A DNA stretch of 64,000 nucleotides from JBBPZA01 sp963797015 (GTDB lineage Bacteria; Actinomycetota; Thermoleophilia; Solirubrobacterales; Solirubrobacteraceae): assembly GCA_963797015.1 (NCBI GenBank), contig CAWCNV010000016.1, positions 232,665 to 296,664 on the forward strand, written 5' to 3'. The notes beneath the pieces are model-generated. The model was not told where the DNA came from and made no database searches. It worked only from the letters and a program-made list of their open reading frames with translations. This document shows, piece by piece, positions 1-8,315 of this stretch (the stretch's first letter is position 1; each line of letters starts with the position of its first letter). The translations under genes were made by a program, and so were the position numbers.

Positions 1-231
1 TCACTCCGGGGCCTCGCACGGTTCGTGCCGCCCGGCGGCTACTTCATCGTCGAGGACGGCGTCGTGGACGTCGAGCAGCTGCGGATCGACGATGACTGGC
101 CGCGCGGCGTCCTGGCCGCCGCCGAGGACTGGCTGCAGGAGGATGAGGGCCGCGCCTTCGAGGTGCGCCGCGAGCTCGAGCGCTACGGCGTGACCTGCCA
201 TCTGCGCGGGTTCCTCCGCCGAACCGCCTAG
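1..231 (+). CDS. Cephalosporin hydroxylase/CmcI-like methyltransferase, C-terminal end (5' truncated by window)
   Basis: Only the last ~76 residues are present; the reading frame is open from base 1 and ends at TAG 229-231. The visible part has the pattern PPGGYFIVED (a strand followed by an acidic VED motif), a helix rich in A/E/D, and the terminal GFLRR. This matches the C-terminus of the CmcI/rhamnosyl O-methyltransferase family, where the VED-type loop lies near the SAM/metal site and the chain ends in NxxGFLRR. The sequence is the basis for placement; the substrate is unknown, since this family includes many sugar or natural-product methyltransferases. The internal GTG at base 25 is not a start, because the homology continues upstream of it. 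Confidence 0.6.
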   Translation, partial: SLRGLARFVPPGGYFIVEDGVVDVEQLRIDDDWPRGVLAAAEDWLQEDEGRAFEVRRELERYGVTCHLRGFLRRTA

Positions 232-303
232 GTGTGTTCGTTCGCCGGGGCCCGATCCCGGCTGCGAGGACGCCCAGCGGTGCCTGGGCACGTCGGTACT
301 CGC

Positions 304-326
304 TACACTTATGTTGCGTAAGCAAC
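304..326 (+). promoter_or_regulatory. Possible lon promoter and short inverted repeat
   Basis: TACACT at 304-309 resembles a -10 hexamer about 37 nt before the lon ATG; no convincing -35 is visible. Immediately downstream, 313-326 reads GTTGC-gtaa-GCAAC, a perfect 5-bp inverted repeat in the would-be 5' leader. It could be an operator or a small leader hairpin. Classical heat-shock operators (HAIR, CIRCE) are not present here. Confidence 0.3.
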
Positions 327-345
327 TACTCCTAAGGCAGCGAAC

Positions 346-2628
346 ATGGCCAATCTTCTTCTGATTCCGCTTGACGACACCGTGGTCTTCCCGACCATGG
401 ACGTCACGCTTCCCATAGACGTCGGTGACGAGGACCGCGTGCTGCTCGTCCCCCGCAAGGACGGCGCGTTTGCTCGCGCAGGCACCGTGGCCGAGGTCAC
501 CGAGACCGTGCGGCTGCCCGGCGGCGGCCGTGCGGTTGCGCTCTCCGGCCGCCATCGCGGCATCGCCGGTGCCGCGTCGGCAGCGATCGAGGGCGGGCTT
601 CGCGTTGAAGTCGAGGAGCATCCCGACGACGTGCCCGTCGACGGGCGCACGCGCGATCTCGAGCGCGAGTATCGCGCCGTGGTCGAGGAGATCCTCGAGC
701 TGCGCGGCGACGACGGTCGCGTGGCGGCGTTCCTGCGCTCGATCACCGAGCCGGGCGCGCTGGCCGACACGACCGGCTACTCGCCCGACATCCCCTTCGA
801 GCAGAAGGTCGAGCTGCTCGAGACGCTCGACGTCACCGAGCGGCTGGAGCGCGCACTCGAGCTCCAGCGCGAGCGGCTCGCCGAGCTGCAGGTCCGCAAG
901 CGGATCCGCGACGACGTCGAGGACGGCGTCAACAAGCAGCAGCGCGAGTACGTCCTGCGCAAGCAGATGGAGTCGATCCGCAAGGAGCTCGACGAGGACG
1001 ACGCATCGATCATCGACGAGTACCGCACGAAGATCGACGAGGCGGGCATGCCCGAGGCGGTCTCCGAGCAGGCCGACAAGGAGCTCGGCCGGCTCGAGCG
1101 CATGGGCGAGCAGTCGGGCGAGGCGAGCATGATCCGGTCCTACCTGGACTGGCTGATCGCCGTGCCGTGGAAGGAGCGCTCCGACGAGAAGCTCGACCCC
1201 GTGCACGCCCGCGAGGTGCTCGACGCCGACCACGCCGGTCTCGAGGACGTCAAGGATCGCATCACCGAGTACATCGCTGTGAAGAAGCTGCGCACGGAAC
1301 GCGGCATCGCGGAAGACAGGCGCTCGGGCGCGATCCTGACGTTGATCGGTCCTCCGGGCACCGGCAAGACCTCGATCGGCGAGTCGATCGCCCGCGCGAC
1401 CGGGCGTGAATTCGTGCGCATGTCGCTGGGCGGCGTCCGCGACGAGGCCGAGATCCGCGGTCACCGGCGTACCTACATCGGCGCGCTGCCGGGCCGGCTC
1501 GTCCGCGCCCTGCGCGACGCCGGGACGATGAACCCGGTGATCATGCTCGACGAGGTCGACAAGGTCGGCGCCGACTGGCGCGGCGATCCGAGCGCGGCGC
1601 TGCTCGAGGTCCTGGACCCCGCGCAGAACCACTCGTTCCGCGACCACTACCTCGACGTCGAAATTGATCTATCAAACGTGCTGTTCATCGCGACCGCGAA
1701 CGTCGCCGAGACGATCCCCGGGCCGCTGCTGGACCGCATGGAGGTGATCCGCTTCGACGGCTACACGGTCGCCGAGAAGGTCGCGATCGCGCGCGGCTAC
1801 TTGTGGCCCCGCCAGCGCGAGCGCAACGGGCTGCGCGAGGACGAGGTCGAGGTCTCCGACGAGGTCCTGACGCTGATCGTCAGCGAGTACACGCGCGAGG
1901 CCGGCGTGCGCCAGCTCGAGCGCGAGCTCGGGACGGTGCTGCGCAAGGCGGCGACCCGCATCGCCTCGGGCGACGCGCAGGCGCCGGTCACGATCGACGT
2001 CGACGCGGTCCGCGACGCGCTGGGCAAGCAGCGCTTCTTCCAGGAGTCCGCGGTGCGCACGGCGGTGCCGGGCGTGGCCACGGGCCTGGCGGTCACCGGC
2101 ACCGGCGGCGACGTGCTGTTCGTGGAGGCGACCGAGATGGCGGGCAAGGACGGCCTGGTCCTGACGGGCCAGCTCGGCGACGTGATGCGCGAGTCGGCGC
2201 GGATCGCGCTGAGCTACGTGCGCTCGCACGCCGAGCAGCTCGGCATCGACGAGGACGCCTTCGAGGGCCGCGAGTTCCACCTGCACGTGCCCGCGGGCGC
2301 GATCCCCAAGGACGGGCCGAGCGCCGGCATCACGATGACCACGGCGCTGGCCTCGCTGCTCAGCGGCCGGCCGGTCAGGCATACGGTCGGGATGACCGGT
2401 GAGGTCACCCTCCAGGGCCGCGTGCTGCCGATCGGCGGGCTCAAGCAGAAGGTGCTGGCCGCGCACGCGGCGGGCCTGACCGACGTGGTCCTGCCCGAGC
2501 GCAACCGGCCGGACATCGACGACGTGCCCGAGGACGTCCGCGAGCAGATCGCGTTCCATCCGGTGATGACGATCGGCGAGGTGCTCGAGCACGCGCTCGA
2601 GCCGGCGCCGGCCGTACTCGCGACCTGA
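346..2628 (+). CDS. lon: ATP-dependent Lon protease (LonA type)
   Basis: This 760-residue protein has the full LonA layout: an N-terminal substrate-binding LON domain (about 1-190), a helical linker rich in R/E, an AAA+ module and a C-terminal Ser-Lys protease domain. Walker A GPPGTGKT is at ~336-343 and Walker B IMLDEVDK at ~399-406. The catalytic Ser lies in KDGPSAG (residue 659) and the catalytic Lys at 702 in GGLKQK, the same 43-residue spacing as in E. coli Lon. Lon degrades damaged and regulatory proteins in the cytosol. The ATG at 346 is preceded by a weak purine stretch. The gene stands alone, bounded downstream by a strong hairpin; it opens a region full of other quality-control genes. 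Confidence 0.96.
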   Translation: MANLLLIPLDDTVVFPTMDVTLPIDVGDEDRVLLVPRKDGAFARAGTVAEVTETVRLPGGGRAVALSGRHRGIAGAASAAIEGGLRVEVEEHPDDVPVDGRTRDLEREYRAVVEEILELRGDDGRVAAFLRSITEPGALADTTGYSPDIPFEQKVELLETLDVTERLERALELQRERLAELQVRKRIRDDVEDGVNKQQREYVLRKQMESIRKELDEDDASIIDEYRTKIDEAGMPEAVSEQADKELGRLERMGEQSGEASMIRSYLDWLIAVPWKERSDEKLDPVHAREVLDADHAGLEDVKDRITEYIAVKKLRTERGIAEDRRSGAILTLIGPPGTGKTSIGESIARATGREFVRMSLGGVRDEAEIRGHRRTYIGALPGRLVRALRDAGTMNPVIMLDEVDKVGADWRGDPSAALLEVLDPAQNHSFRDHYLDVEIDLSNVLFIATANVAETIPGPLLDRMEVIRFDGYTVAEKVAIARGYLWPRQRERNGLREDEVEVSDEVLTLIVSEYTREAGVRQLERELGTVLRKAATRIASGDAQAPVTIDVDAVRDALGKQRFFQESAVRTAVPGVATGLAVTGTGGDVLFVEATEMAGKDGLVLTGQLGDVMRESARIALSYVRSHAEQLGIDEDAFEGREFHLHVPAGAIPKDGPSAGITMTTALASLLSGRPVRHTVGMTGEVTLQGRVLPIGGLKQKVLAAHAAGLTDVVLPERNRPDIDDVPEDVREQIAFHPVMTIGEVLEHALEPAPAVLAT

Positions 2629-2640
2629 CGACACCCTGCT

Positions 2641-2676
2641 CCCGCGCCGCCCGCGATCTCCGTCCGGCGGCGCGGG
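2641..2676. terminator. Bidirectional hairpin terminator between lon and the DUF1360 gene
   Basis: A perfect 11-bp GC stem (CCCGCGCCGCC at 2641-2651, GGCGGCGCGGG at 2666-2676) with a 14-nt loop sits between two convergent genes. There is no T-run, as is common for high-GC actinobacterial terminators. Confidence 0.6.
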
Positions 2677-2688
2677 GCGGCAGGGGCG

Positions 2689-3171
2689 TCAGCTACGCCC
2701 GTTCGACTTCGCCTGGGCGTCGTTGGACTGGGCGCAGAGCCACGAATAAGCGGCCTGCAGCGCGTCGTTGCCCGCCGAGGTCGCCAGTACCGCGGTGACC
2801 GTCCGACCCGCGGGCGGCGAGGCGAGCCTCAGGCCCACGACGCCCAGCGCCGCCCACGCCCCGAGGCAGCGCGTGCAGGTCATCAGCTCTCCGACCGCGT
2901 AGCGCAGGCCGCGGCCGCGCGGGCGCCGCCCGCTCGGCGTCTCGGCGACGAACGGCGCGCGGACCCACGTGACCACCTTCTCGTTCACGACGAGCTTGGA
3001 GAGGGCGAAGGTCGCTGCCGCCATGGGCAGCCACTCGGCTCCGGTGATGCGCTCGTCATCGAGCCGGCGGACGCGGGCGGCCACGACAAGGGTCGCCAGC
3101 AGCGATCCGTACGCGGCGTTGAGAACCGCGTAGTCCAGCGGCTCCGTCGGGGTCTCCGAGACGGGATCCAC
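2689..3171 (-). CDS. DUF1360 family membrane-associated protein
   Basis: A 160-residue protein with a hydrophobic N-terminal helix (YAVLNAAYGSLLATLVVAARV), a central AAATFALSKLVVNEKVVTW segment, and the diagnostic CTRCLGAWAALGVVGL motif: two cysteines ahead of a membrane helix. These are the marks of DUF1360, a family of small membrane proteins of unknown biochemical role that includes Bacillus YjcA, linked to sporulation. Here there is no sporulation context. The start ATG at 3171 follows a 7-bp hairpin that probably separates it from the upstream gene on the same strand. The function is not known. Confidence 0.7.
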   Translation of the reverse strand: MDPVSETPTEPLDYAVLNAAYGSLLATLVVAARVRRLDDERITGAEWLPMAAATFALSKLVVNEKVVTWVRAPFVAETPSGRRPRGRGLRYAVGELMTCTRCLGAWAALGVVGLRLASPPAGRTVTAVLATSAGNDALQAAYSWLCAQSNDAQAKSNGRS

Positions 3172-3184
3172 GGTGTCAGCAGCA

Positions 3185-3208
3185 GCCTGACAGCCGCGCC
3201 GGTCAGGC
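3185..3208 (-). terminator. Hairpin downstream of the 3.3-3.8 kb hypothetical gene
   Basis: Perfect 7-bp stem GCCTGAC (3185-3191) / GTCAGGC (3202-3208) with a 10-nt loop, lying between two minus-strand genes and 14 nt upstream of the DUF1360 start. It may terminate the upstream transcript or structure the DUF1360 leader. Confidence 0.35.
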
Positions 3209-3327
3209 GCCGCCGGGGCGGATCTTGCGTGCCTCCGGAAATCCGGGGAGCGTCCTCAGCGGCGGAAGTAGCCTCGTGTGACGCGGACCGCGATGATTGG
3301 TCCATGGCCTGGAACGCCCCAGGTCGA

Positions 3328-3762
3328 CTAGAGCGCCTCGATGCGCCGGTACGCCTCCTCGCCCCACCCGCTCGACTCGGCGGCGAGCACAAGGATCGCC
3401 TGGGAGCGTTGCCACCCGTCGGCATCGACGAACATGTTCTGGCTGGTGCCCTTCTCGTTGCCGTAGCTGATCCTGCTGTCGATAAGCAGGCGCCGGACCT
3501 GCGGAAACTCGTTCTCCACGGTCCCGAGCAGGGCGTACGCCGCGGCCCACGACCGCTCGTCGACTTCGAGCCACGCTCCCCGCTTAGCCTCGACGCGGAA
3601 GTCGTAGATGTCGAACACCGGCGCGACCGGACCGGAGCCCTGGCCGACCACGCTCCCGTCGAGCAACGCGCGCGCCTCGCGCAGAGCCGACTCGAGCCGG
3701 CGGACATCGCGGCCGTCTTCGCCCAGAGGCGGACCATGCCGTCGCGGCGCGTCTTGTTCCAC
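3328..3762 (-). CDS. Hypothetical protein
   Basis: A 144-residue open frame with credible soluble-protein composition: an amphipathic helix (RRLESALREARALLDG), a strand-rich centre (VFDIYDFRVEAKRG), then helices around WAAAYALLGTVENEFPQVRRLL and a tail ending AYRRIEAL. I recognise no family. The first ~15 residues are unusual (R/P/H-rich), so translation may start later, near the helical segment at about residue 20. It is divergent from the Ycf46-type operon, separated by ~80 bp. Coding is supported by composition and length only; the frame is overlapped by other long frames, as is usual at this GC. Confidence 0.45.
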   Translation of the reverse strand: MEQDAPRRHGPPLGEDGRDVRRLESALREARALLDGSVVGQGSGPVAPVFDIYDFRVEAKRGAWLEVDERSWAAAYALLGTVENEFPQVRRLLIDSRISYGNEKGTSQNMFVDADGWQRSQAILVLAAESSGWGEEAYRRIEAL

Positions 3763-3844
3763 AGCGTCGGATTATCGCCGCAGCCGCATTGGCGCACCGA
3801 GATCGAGTTGATCGTGATCCACGGAGAGGCATAGGATCGCCCGC

Positions 3845-5545
3845 TTGAGCGGATCGAGCCCGACGCAGAACGTCACCGTGCCCGACGGGCAGCGCGGCAA
3901 GCGCGGCTTTCGCCGCACGGTCGCCGACCTGTGCCGTGCGCGCTTCCCGTTCCTCTACATCGAGACCTGGGAGGAGGAGCGGGTCGTCGACGAGCTGGCG
4001 GCGGTCGCGTCCGACCCGGCCCTGATCCGTACTCCGCGCCAGGTTTACGTCTGGACCCAGACGGCCGGGATCCACACGCTGACCGGCGACGAAGAAGCGG
4101 ACACCCAGGCGCCTCTGCGCGCGCTCGACTTCATCGCACGCGGGCAGGAGCCGGCGCTTTTCATCCTCAAGGACTTCCACGTCCTGTTCGGCGGCCACGG
4201 ACGGGCCGCCGACCCCCAGGTCGTGCGCCGGCTGCGCGATCTCCTGCGCCCGCTGAAGGAGTCGTCGCATCCCAAGAACGTCGTCTTCGTCTCGCCGACG
4301 ACCGAGCTGCCGCTGGAGCTCCAGAAGGACGTCACGATCGTGGAGTTCGAGCTCCCAAGCGAGGACGACATCCGTCGCAAGCTGCTCGAGATGATCGAGG
4401 TCAACCGCCCGACCGGCCGCATCACGATCGATTTGAGTCCTGACGACGAGGAGCGCCTGACCAAGGCCGCGCTGGGACTCACCCTGCAGGAGGCCGAGAA
4501 CGCTTTCGCCCGCGCGATGGTCGAGGACGGCAAGCTCGACGCGCGCGACGTCGACGTGATCCTCGAGGAAAAGCGGCAGGTCATCAGGAAGACCGAGATC
4601 CTCGAGTTCGTCGCCGCCGGGCCGTCCTTCGACGACGTCGGCGGGCTGCAGAACCTCCGGCGCTGGCTCGAGCGCCGCAACGACTCCTGGCGCGACGCCG
4701 CGCGCGTCTACTCGCTGCCGGCGCCCAAGGGCATCCTGATCGCCGGGGTGCCGGGCTGCGGCAAGAGCCTCACGGCCAAGTGCACGGCGCAGCTGTGGCA
4801 GCTCCCGCTGCTGCGCCTCGACGTCGGGCGGATCTTCGCGGGACTGGTCGGCAGCAGCGAGCGCAACATGCGCACCGCGCTGCGCACGGCCGAGGCGATC
4901 GCCCCCTGCGTGCTGTGGATCGACGAGATCGAGAAGGGCTTCGCCGGCGTGGGCGGCCAGAGCAGCTCCGACAGCGGCACCTCCCAGCGCGTCTTCGGCA
5001 CGTTCCTGACGTGGATGCAGGAGAAGGAGAAGCCGGTGTTCGTGATCGCGACCGCGAACCAGATCGCCGGTCTCCCGCCCGAGTTCCTGCGCAAGGGACG
5101 CTTCGACGAGGTCTTCTTCGCGGACCTGCCGACGCGCGCGGAGCGCGTGCCGATCTGGCGCGTCCATCTGGTCAAGCGGTTGCGCGAGCCGCAGGTCGTC
5201 GGCGATCTCGAGGTCGACGACGCGCTGTTCGAGCGGCTGGCCGGCCTCTCCGAGGGCTACAGCGGCGCCGAGATCGAGCAGGCCGTGCTCGCCGGCCTCT
5301 ACGACGCCTTCGCCGAGCAGCGCGCCGTTCGCGTGGAGGACTTCGAGGGCGCGGTCGGGAACATGGTGCCCCTTTCGGTCACGCAGGCGGAGCAGATCAG
5401 GGCGATGCGGGAGTGGGCCAGCGTGCGCGCGGTTGCCGCGACGGCGCAGGGGGATCGCTCCGAGTACGCCGAGCCCGAGCCCGAGGAGGCTCCCAAGCCC
5501 GACGACGTCAGCGGCGAACGTGGCGGCCGGTCGGTCGACTTCTAG
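3845..5545 (+). CDS. AAA ATPase of the Ycf46 type
   Basis: A 566-residue AAA+ ATPase with an N-terminal ~250-residue domain that resembles a degenerate ATPase lobe (FPFLYIETWEEERV; FILKDFHVLF) and a classical AAA core: Walker A GVPGCGKS (~301-308), Walker B VLWIDEIEK (~356-364), sensor IATAN, and RKGRFDEVF carrying the arginine finger. This is the layout of Ycf46, an AAA protein of plastids and cyanobacteria also found in actinobacteria. The start is TTG at 3845 with AGGA eight bases upstream. The TAG stop overlaps the AGGAGG of the next gene. It heads a compact operon with DUF1257 and DUF2997, a partnership also seen in cyanobacteria, where Ycf46 has been tied to inorganic-carbon use; its role here is unknown. 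Confidence 0.85.
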   Translation: MSGSSPTQNVTVPDGQRGKRGFRRTVADLCRARFPFLYIETWEEERVVDELAAVASDPALIRTPRQVYVWTQTAGIHTLTGDEEADTQAPLRALDFIARGQEPALFILKDFHVLFGGHGRAADPQVVRRLRDLLRPLKESSHPKNVVFVSPTTELPLELQKDVTIVEFELPSEDDIRRKLLEMIEVNRPTGRITIDLSPDDEERLTKAALGLTLQEAENAFARAMVEDGKLDARDVDVILEEKRQVIRKTEILEFVAAGPSFDDVGGLQNLRRWLERRNDSWRDAARVYSLPAPKGILIAGVPGCGKSLTAKCTAQLWQLPLLRLDVGRIFAGLVGSSERNMRTALRTAEAIAPCVLWIDEIEKGFAGVGGQSSSDSGTSQRVFGTFLTWMQEKEKPVFVIATANQIAGLPPEFLRKGRFDEVFFADLPTRAERVPIWRVHLVKRLREPQVVGDLEVDDALFERLAGLSEGYSGAEIEQAVLAGLYDAFAEQRAVRVEDFEGAVGNMVPLSVTQAEQIRAMREWASVRAVAATAQGDRSEYAEPEPEEAPKPDDVSGERGGRSVDF

Positions 5546-5558
5546 GAGGCGAATCGCA

Positions 5559-6029
5559 GTGAGCATCGAGATCATCCTCATACCGCTGGCCTTCGCGGCG
5601 GCGGCGGCGGTGAAGGGGAAGCTTGAAGAGCGCCAGGCGGCGGCGACCGGCGAGACCGCGGAGGAGCAGCCGCACGTGATGGCGATCGAGACGCGGATGC
5701 GCGACCACGAGCTGCTGGCCCGCGCGCTCGAGGGGCTGGGCTGCGAGGTCGACCGCTCGGGCGAGGAGCCGAAGGCTGACTACCGCGGCGTCGAGATCAG
5801 CTTCCGGCGCGGCGAGCACGAGGCGCTCCACGCCCACTTCGAGGGCGAGATCGAGCCCGAGGCGGCCGAGGCCTTCCTGCGCGACCTCGACAGCGAGTAC
5901 AGCCGTCTGGTCCAGGAGCAGACCTACCAGCGCGTGGTGGAGCGCTCGGCGGAGCAGGGTCTCGAGCTCGAGTCCGAGCGCGTCGAGGCCGACAACTCGA
6001 TCGTGCTCACGCTGCGGGTGGTCGACTGA
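5559..6029 (+). CDS. DUF1257 (Ycf35-like) protein
   Basis: A 156-residue protein beginning at GTG 5559, preceded at 9 nt by a perfect AGGAGG (5544-5549) that overlaps the stop of the ATPase gene. The N-terminus is hydrophobic and A-rich (IEIILIPLAFAAAAAVKGK). It then follows the DUF1257 pattern: an early ETRMRDHELLARALEGLGCEV helix-strand, a middle strand (YRGVEISFRRG), and a C-terminal helix pair ending in a strand (IVLTLRVV). DUF1257 proteins (Ycf35 in algae) are of unknown function and regularly neighbour Ycf46. The predicted N-terminal membrane or buried helix is a difference worth noting. Confidence 0.8.
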   Translation: MSIEIILIPLAFAAAAAVKGKLEERQAAATGETAEEQPHVMAIETRMRDHELLARALEGLGCEVDRSGEEPKADYRGVEISFRRGEHEALHAHFEGEIEPEAAEAFLRDLDSEYSRLVQEQTYQRVVERSAEQGLELESERVEADNSIVLTLRVVD

Positions 6030-6241
6030 TGGCCGAGCGGAAGATCACGCTGCGCATCACGGCCGAGGGCCAGGTTCACGCCGAGACGCACGGGCTCAAG
6101 GGCGAGGAGTGCCTGCGCTACGAGCGCGTGCTCGAGCAGATGCTCGAGGCGCGCACCGCACACGAGCACCGCACGGCCGAGTACTACGAGACGCCGGCCG
6201 GCGAGCACGAGAGCGACGATCTCACCGTGGGCGAGGGGTGA
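6029..6241 (+). CDS. DUF2997 family small protein
   Basis: Seventy residues; its ATG overlaps the stop of the DUF1257 gene (TGATG), indicating translational coupling. The fold-defining pattern is visible: ERKITLRITAEGQVHAET, then GEECLRYERVLEQML, with one conserved-looking Cys in the second helix. DUF2997 proteins are always short and sit beside DUF1257 and Ycf46. The biochemical role is unknown. The tail is acidic (EHESDDLTVGEG). Confidence 0.75.
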   Translation: MAERKITLRITAEGQVHAETHGLKGEECLRYERVLEQMLEARTAHEHRTAEYYETPAGEHESDDLTVGEG

Positions 6242-7056
6242 GCGCGGCGGGGCTCGAGCGTTCGCCGGGCTGGTCACTGCTCGGCGAGGACGTCCGAAAG
6301 GTGCTGGTCGCGGCCCTGGGCAGCGACGAGGAAGCCGACGAGCTCATCCTGTGCGGGGTCAAGTCGGTGGGGTCGCTGGGCACCGCGCTGGTGCTGACCC
6401 CGACGCGCCTGCTGTGGGCGCGGCAGGCGACCTTCGTCGACCCGCTCGAGCGGGGCTCTGTCCCGTTCTCGGAGCGGACGAAGGCGCGGGTCGAGCGCCA
6501 CGACTGGGCGCCGCCGTACTGGACGCTGAGCGTGTCATCGCCGGAGGGATCGGCGACCTTCGACTTCCCGGAGGACGAGCGGGAGGCGGCCGAGCGGCTG
6601 GCGCGCGAGGTCAGCACGCGCTGCGAGCGGGTCGGGGCCGAGGCTCGCGAGCGCGCCGCCGAGGAGGAGCGGCGGCGCCGGGAGGAAGCCGAGCGGGCCG
6701 CGGAGGAGCGCCGCCGGTGGGAGGCGGAGCGAGCCGCGGAGGAGAGCCGCGGGCGGGACTCGGAGCGGGCCGCGGCCGACACGCAAGGCGGCGACGCTTC
6801 GCGCCTCGACCTCAACACGGCGTCCGAGGCCGAGCTCGCCAAGCTGCCGGGGATCGGCCCGCTGCGCGCCGGTCGCGCGGCCGAGCTTCGCGCGCGGCGC
6901 GGAGGCTTCGCCTCAGTCGACGACTTCTGCGAGGCGATGCAGCTCAACCCGACCGTGACCGAGCGCGTGCACGAGCTCGCCCGCGCCAGCGAGCCGGCCG
7001 AGCCGCCCGCGGAGCCAGGTCCGGGGCGCCCGACGCGTCGCGTGATCGACATCTGA
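6238..7056 (+). CDS. PH-like domain / coiled coil / ComEA-type helix-hairpin-helix protein
   Basis: Starts at GTG 6238 overlapping the DUF2997 stop (GTGA); 272 residues. Residues ~1-130 form a PH-like module with the signature LVLTPTRLLWARQ, closely similar to MVLTPTRLLWTRH in the Hsp70-linked protein at 15.6-16.3 kb. Residues ~130-195 are a charged coiled coil of R/E/A repeats. Residues ~200-250 form a helix-hairpin-helix (LDLNTASEAELAKLPGIG, then GGFASVDDF) of the ComEA type, normally a DNA- or protein-binding element. There is no signal peptide, so unlike ComEA it is probably cytosolic. The domain mix suggests a scaffold linking membranes or lipids to another partner; that is inference. 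Confidence 0.7.
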   Translation: MSAAGLERSPGWSLLGEDVRKVLVAALGSDEEADELILCGVKSVGSLGTALVLTPTRLLWARQATFVDPLERGSVPFSERTKARVERHDWAPPYWTLSVSSPEGSATFDFPEDEREAAERLAREVSTRCERVGAEARERAAEEERRRREEAERAAEERRRWEAERAAEESRGRDSERAAADTQGGDASRLDLNTASEAELAKLPGIGPLRAGRAAELRARRGGFASVDDFCEAMQLNPTVTERVHELARASEPAEPPAEPGPGRPTRRVIDI

Positions 7057-7061
7057 GCAGC

Positions 7062-7700
7062 GTGCTGAGCGTCCACCGCCTGCTGCCTTACACGCTCGCC
7101 GAGGGACCCGGCGCGCGGGCCGCGCTGTGGGTGCAGGGCTGCTCCATCCGCTGCCCGGGGTGCTTCAACCCCGGTACCTGGTCGGCGGCGGGTGGCCGGC
7201 TCTTGACGGTCGAGGAAGCGGTCTCGGCCCTCACCGCCGACGCGCGCATCGAGGGGGTCACCTTCCTCGGCGGCGAGCCGTTCGACCAGGCGCCAGCGCT
7301 CGCCGCCGTCGCGCGCGCCGTCCGAGCGCGCGACCTGTCGGTCATGACCTTCAGCGGCCACGACTACGACACGCTGCGACGCGAGGCGCGCCTTGGCTGG
7401 GCCGAGCTGCTGGCGGCGACCGACATCCTCGTCGACGGCCCCTACGTAGCCGCGCTGACCGACCACAGCCGCCCCTGGGTGGGCTCGAGCAACCAGCGTT
7501 TCCGCTTCCTCACCGACCGCTACCGCCAGCTCGAGGCGAGCCTCGACGCGCTCCCCGACCGGCTCGAGGTCCGCCTTCATCGCGACGGCCGCGTCGAGGT
7601 CAACGGCATGGCCGACGCGGCGAGACTCGAGGCGCTGCTCGCGGACCTCGGCCGGCGCGGCCGCGCCGGCTCGGTCGAGACGCGCGGAAAGCGCGCCTAG
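7062..7700 (+). CDS. Radical-SAM activating enzyme, NrdG/PflA-like single 4Fe-4S domain
   Basis: A 212-residue protein from GTG 7062, six bases after the previous stop. The N-terminus has the cluster-binding CSIRCPGC (CxxxCxxC) preceded by the AEGPGARAALWVQGC pattern typical of glycyl-radical activases, then TFLGGEPFDQ (GGE SAM motif) and SGHDYDTL. The length fits NrdG-like 4Fe-4S single-cluster proteins. No glycyl-radical enzyme is nearby, and it is fused by operon structure to Ycf46/DUF1257/DUF2997, so it probably acts in that unknown pathway. The C-terminal RFRFLTDRY region is typical of this subfamily. The assignment to the fold is firm, the substrate unknown. Confidence 0.8.
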   Translation: MLSVHRLLPYTLAEGPGARAALWVQGCSIRCPGCFNPGTWSAAGGRLLTVEEAVSALTADARIEGVTFLGGEPFDQAPALAAVARAVRARDLSVMTFSGHDYDTLRREARLGWAELLAATDILVDGPYVAALTDHSRPWVGSSNQRFRFLTDRYRQLEASLDALPDRLEVRLHRDGRVEVNGMADAARLEALLADLGRRGRAGSVETRGKRA

Positions 7701-7708
7701 AAACAGCC

Positions 7709-8315
7709 CTACTCGACGATGCGCAGGATGCCGTAGCCTGCGTGCGCGGGTCATCGGCGAAGAATGCGTCCCACCAGCGCCGGGCGCCGGCGATCACCTC
7801 GCCAGTGTCGAGCTGGCGGTGCTCGGCGTCCCGAAGCTCGATCCCATCGAACCAGATCCACAGGTCCAGATGGCCGCGCTCGCCGGCCTCCTGGAAGAGC
7901 TCCAGCGAATGTGACAGCCCGCCCCGCCCAGCGCGCCAATCCAGGCTCAGGCGACCGGACCACCGGGCGAACCCGTACTGCTCGGGCCGGTTGAAGAACT
8001 CGCCCCGTAGATCGAGCAGCCCGAGTGGTCCTTGACGACCTCGAACAGGTCGCCGATCTCGAAGGGCACCACATCCGCCGTCTCGTCGTCCCAGCGCCCT
8101 CGCCGCAGCGACGCCGCGACCCGTCCCACGCCGCCCAGCACGAGCAGCACTCGCCGGTCGTCGGGTACCGGCCCGTCATCCGGGAGCGTCAGTACGGCGA
8201 GCGTCACGCCGGCGACCCGCTCCTCGGATTCGACCTCAACGCCGAGCAGCAGCGCCTCGTCGAGGGCTCGGTTGAGCCCTGCGAGGGTCTCCGCGGTGAG
8301 GTCGACCGGCGTCAC
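7709..8315 (-). pseudogene. Hypothetical protein gene, third gene of the ECF sigma operon, broken by two apparent frameshifts
   Basis: GTG at 8315 overlaps the stop of the upstream acidic-protein gene (GTGA). Reading gives a credible N-terminal half (DLTAETLAGLNRALDEALLL, then VAGVTLAVLTLP) as far as FEIGDLFEVVKD near 8025. The sensible continuation (GEFFNRPEQYGFARWSGRL, then LDLWIWFDGIELRD and ARRWWDAFFADDP) is in another frame down to ~7750. A third frame gives a natural end GYGILRIVE with stop at 7709. Joined, it would be about 200 residues. I do not recognise the family. Two single-base indels in 600 bp mean either decay or sequence error; the strong protein-like character of all three parts favours a recent event. 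Confidence 0.5.

Noticed and set aside
304..345. HspR (HAIR) or CIRCE operator upstream of lon
   Set aside because: Only a 5-bp inverted repeat with a 4-base loop is present; neither consensus matches.
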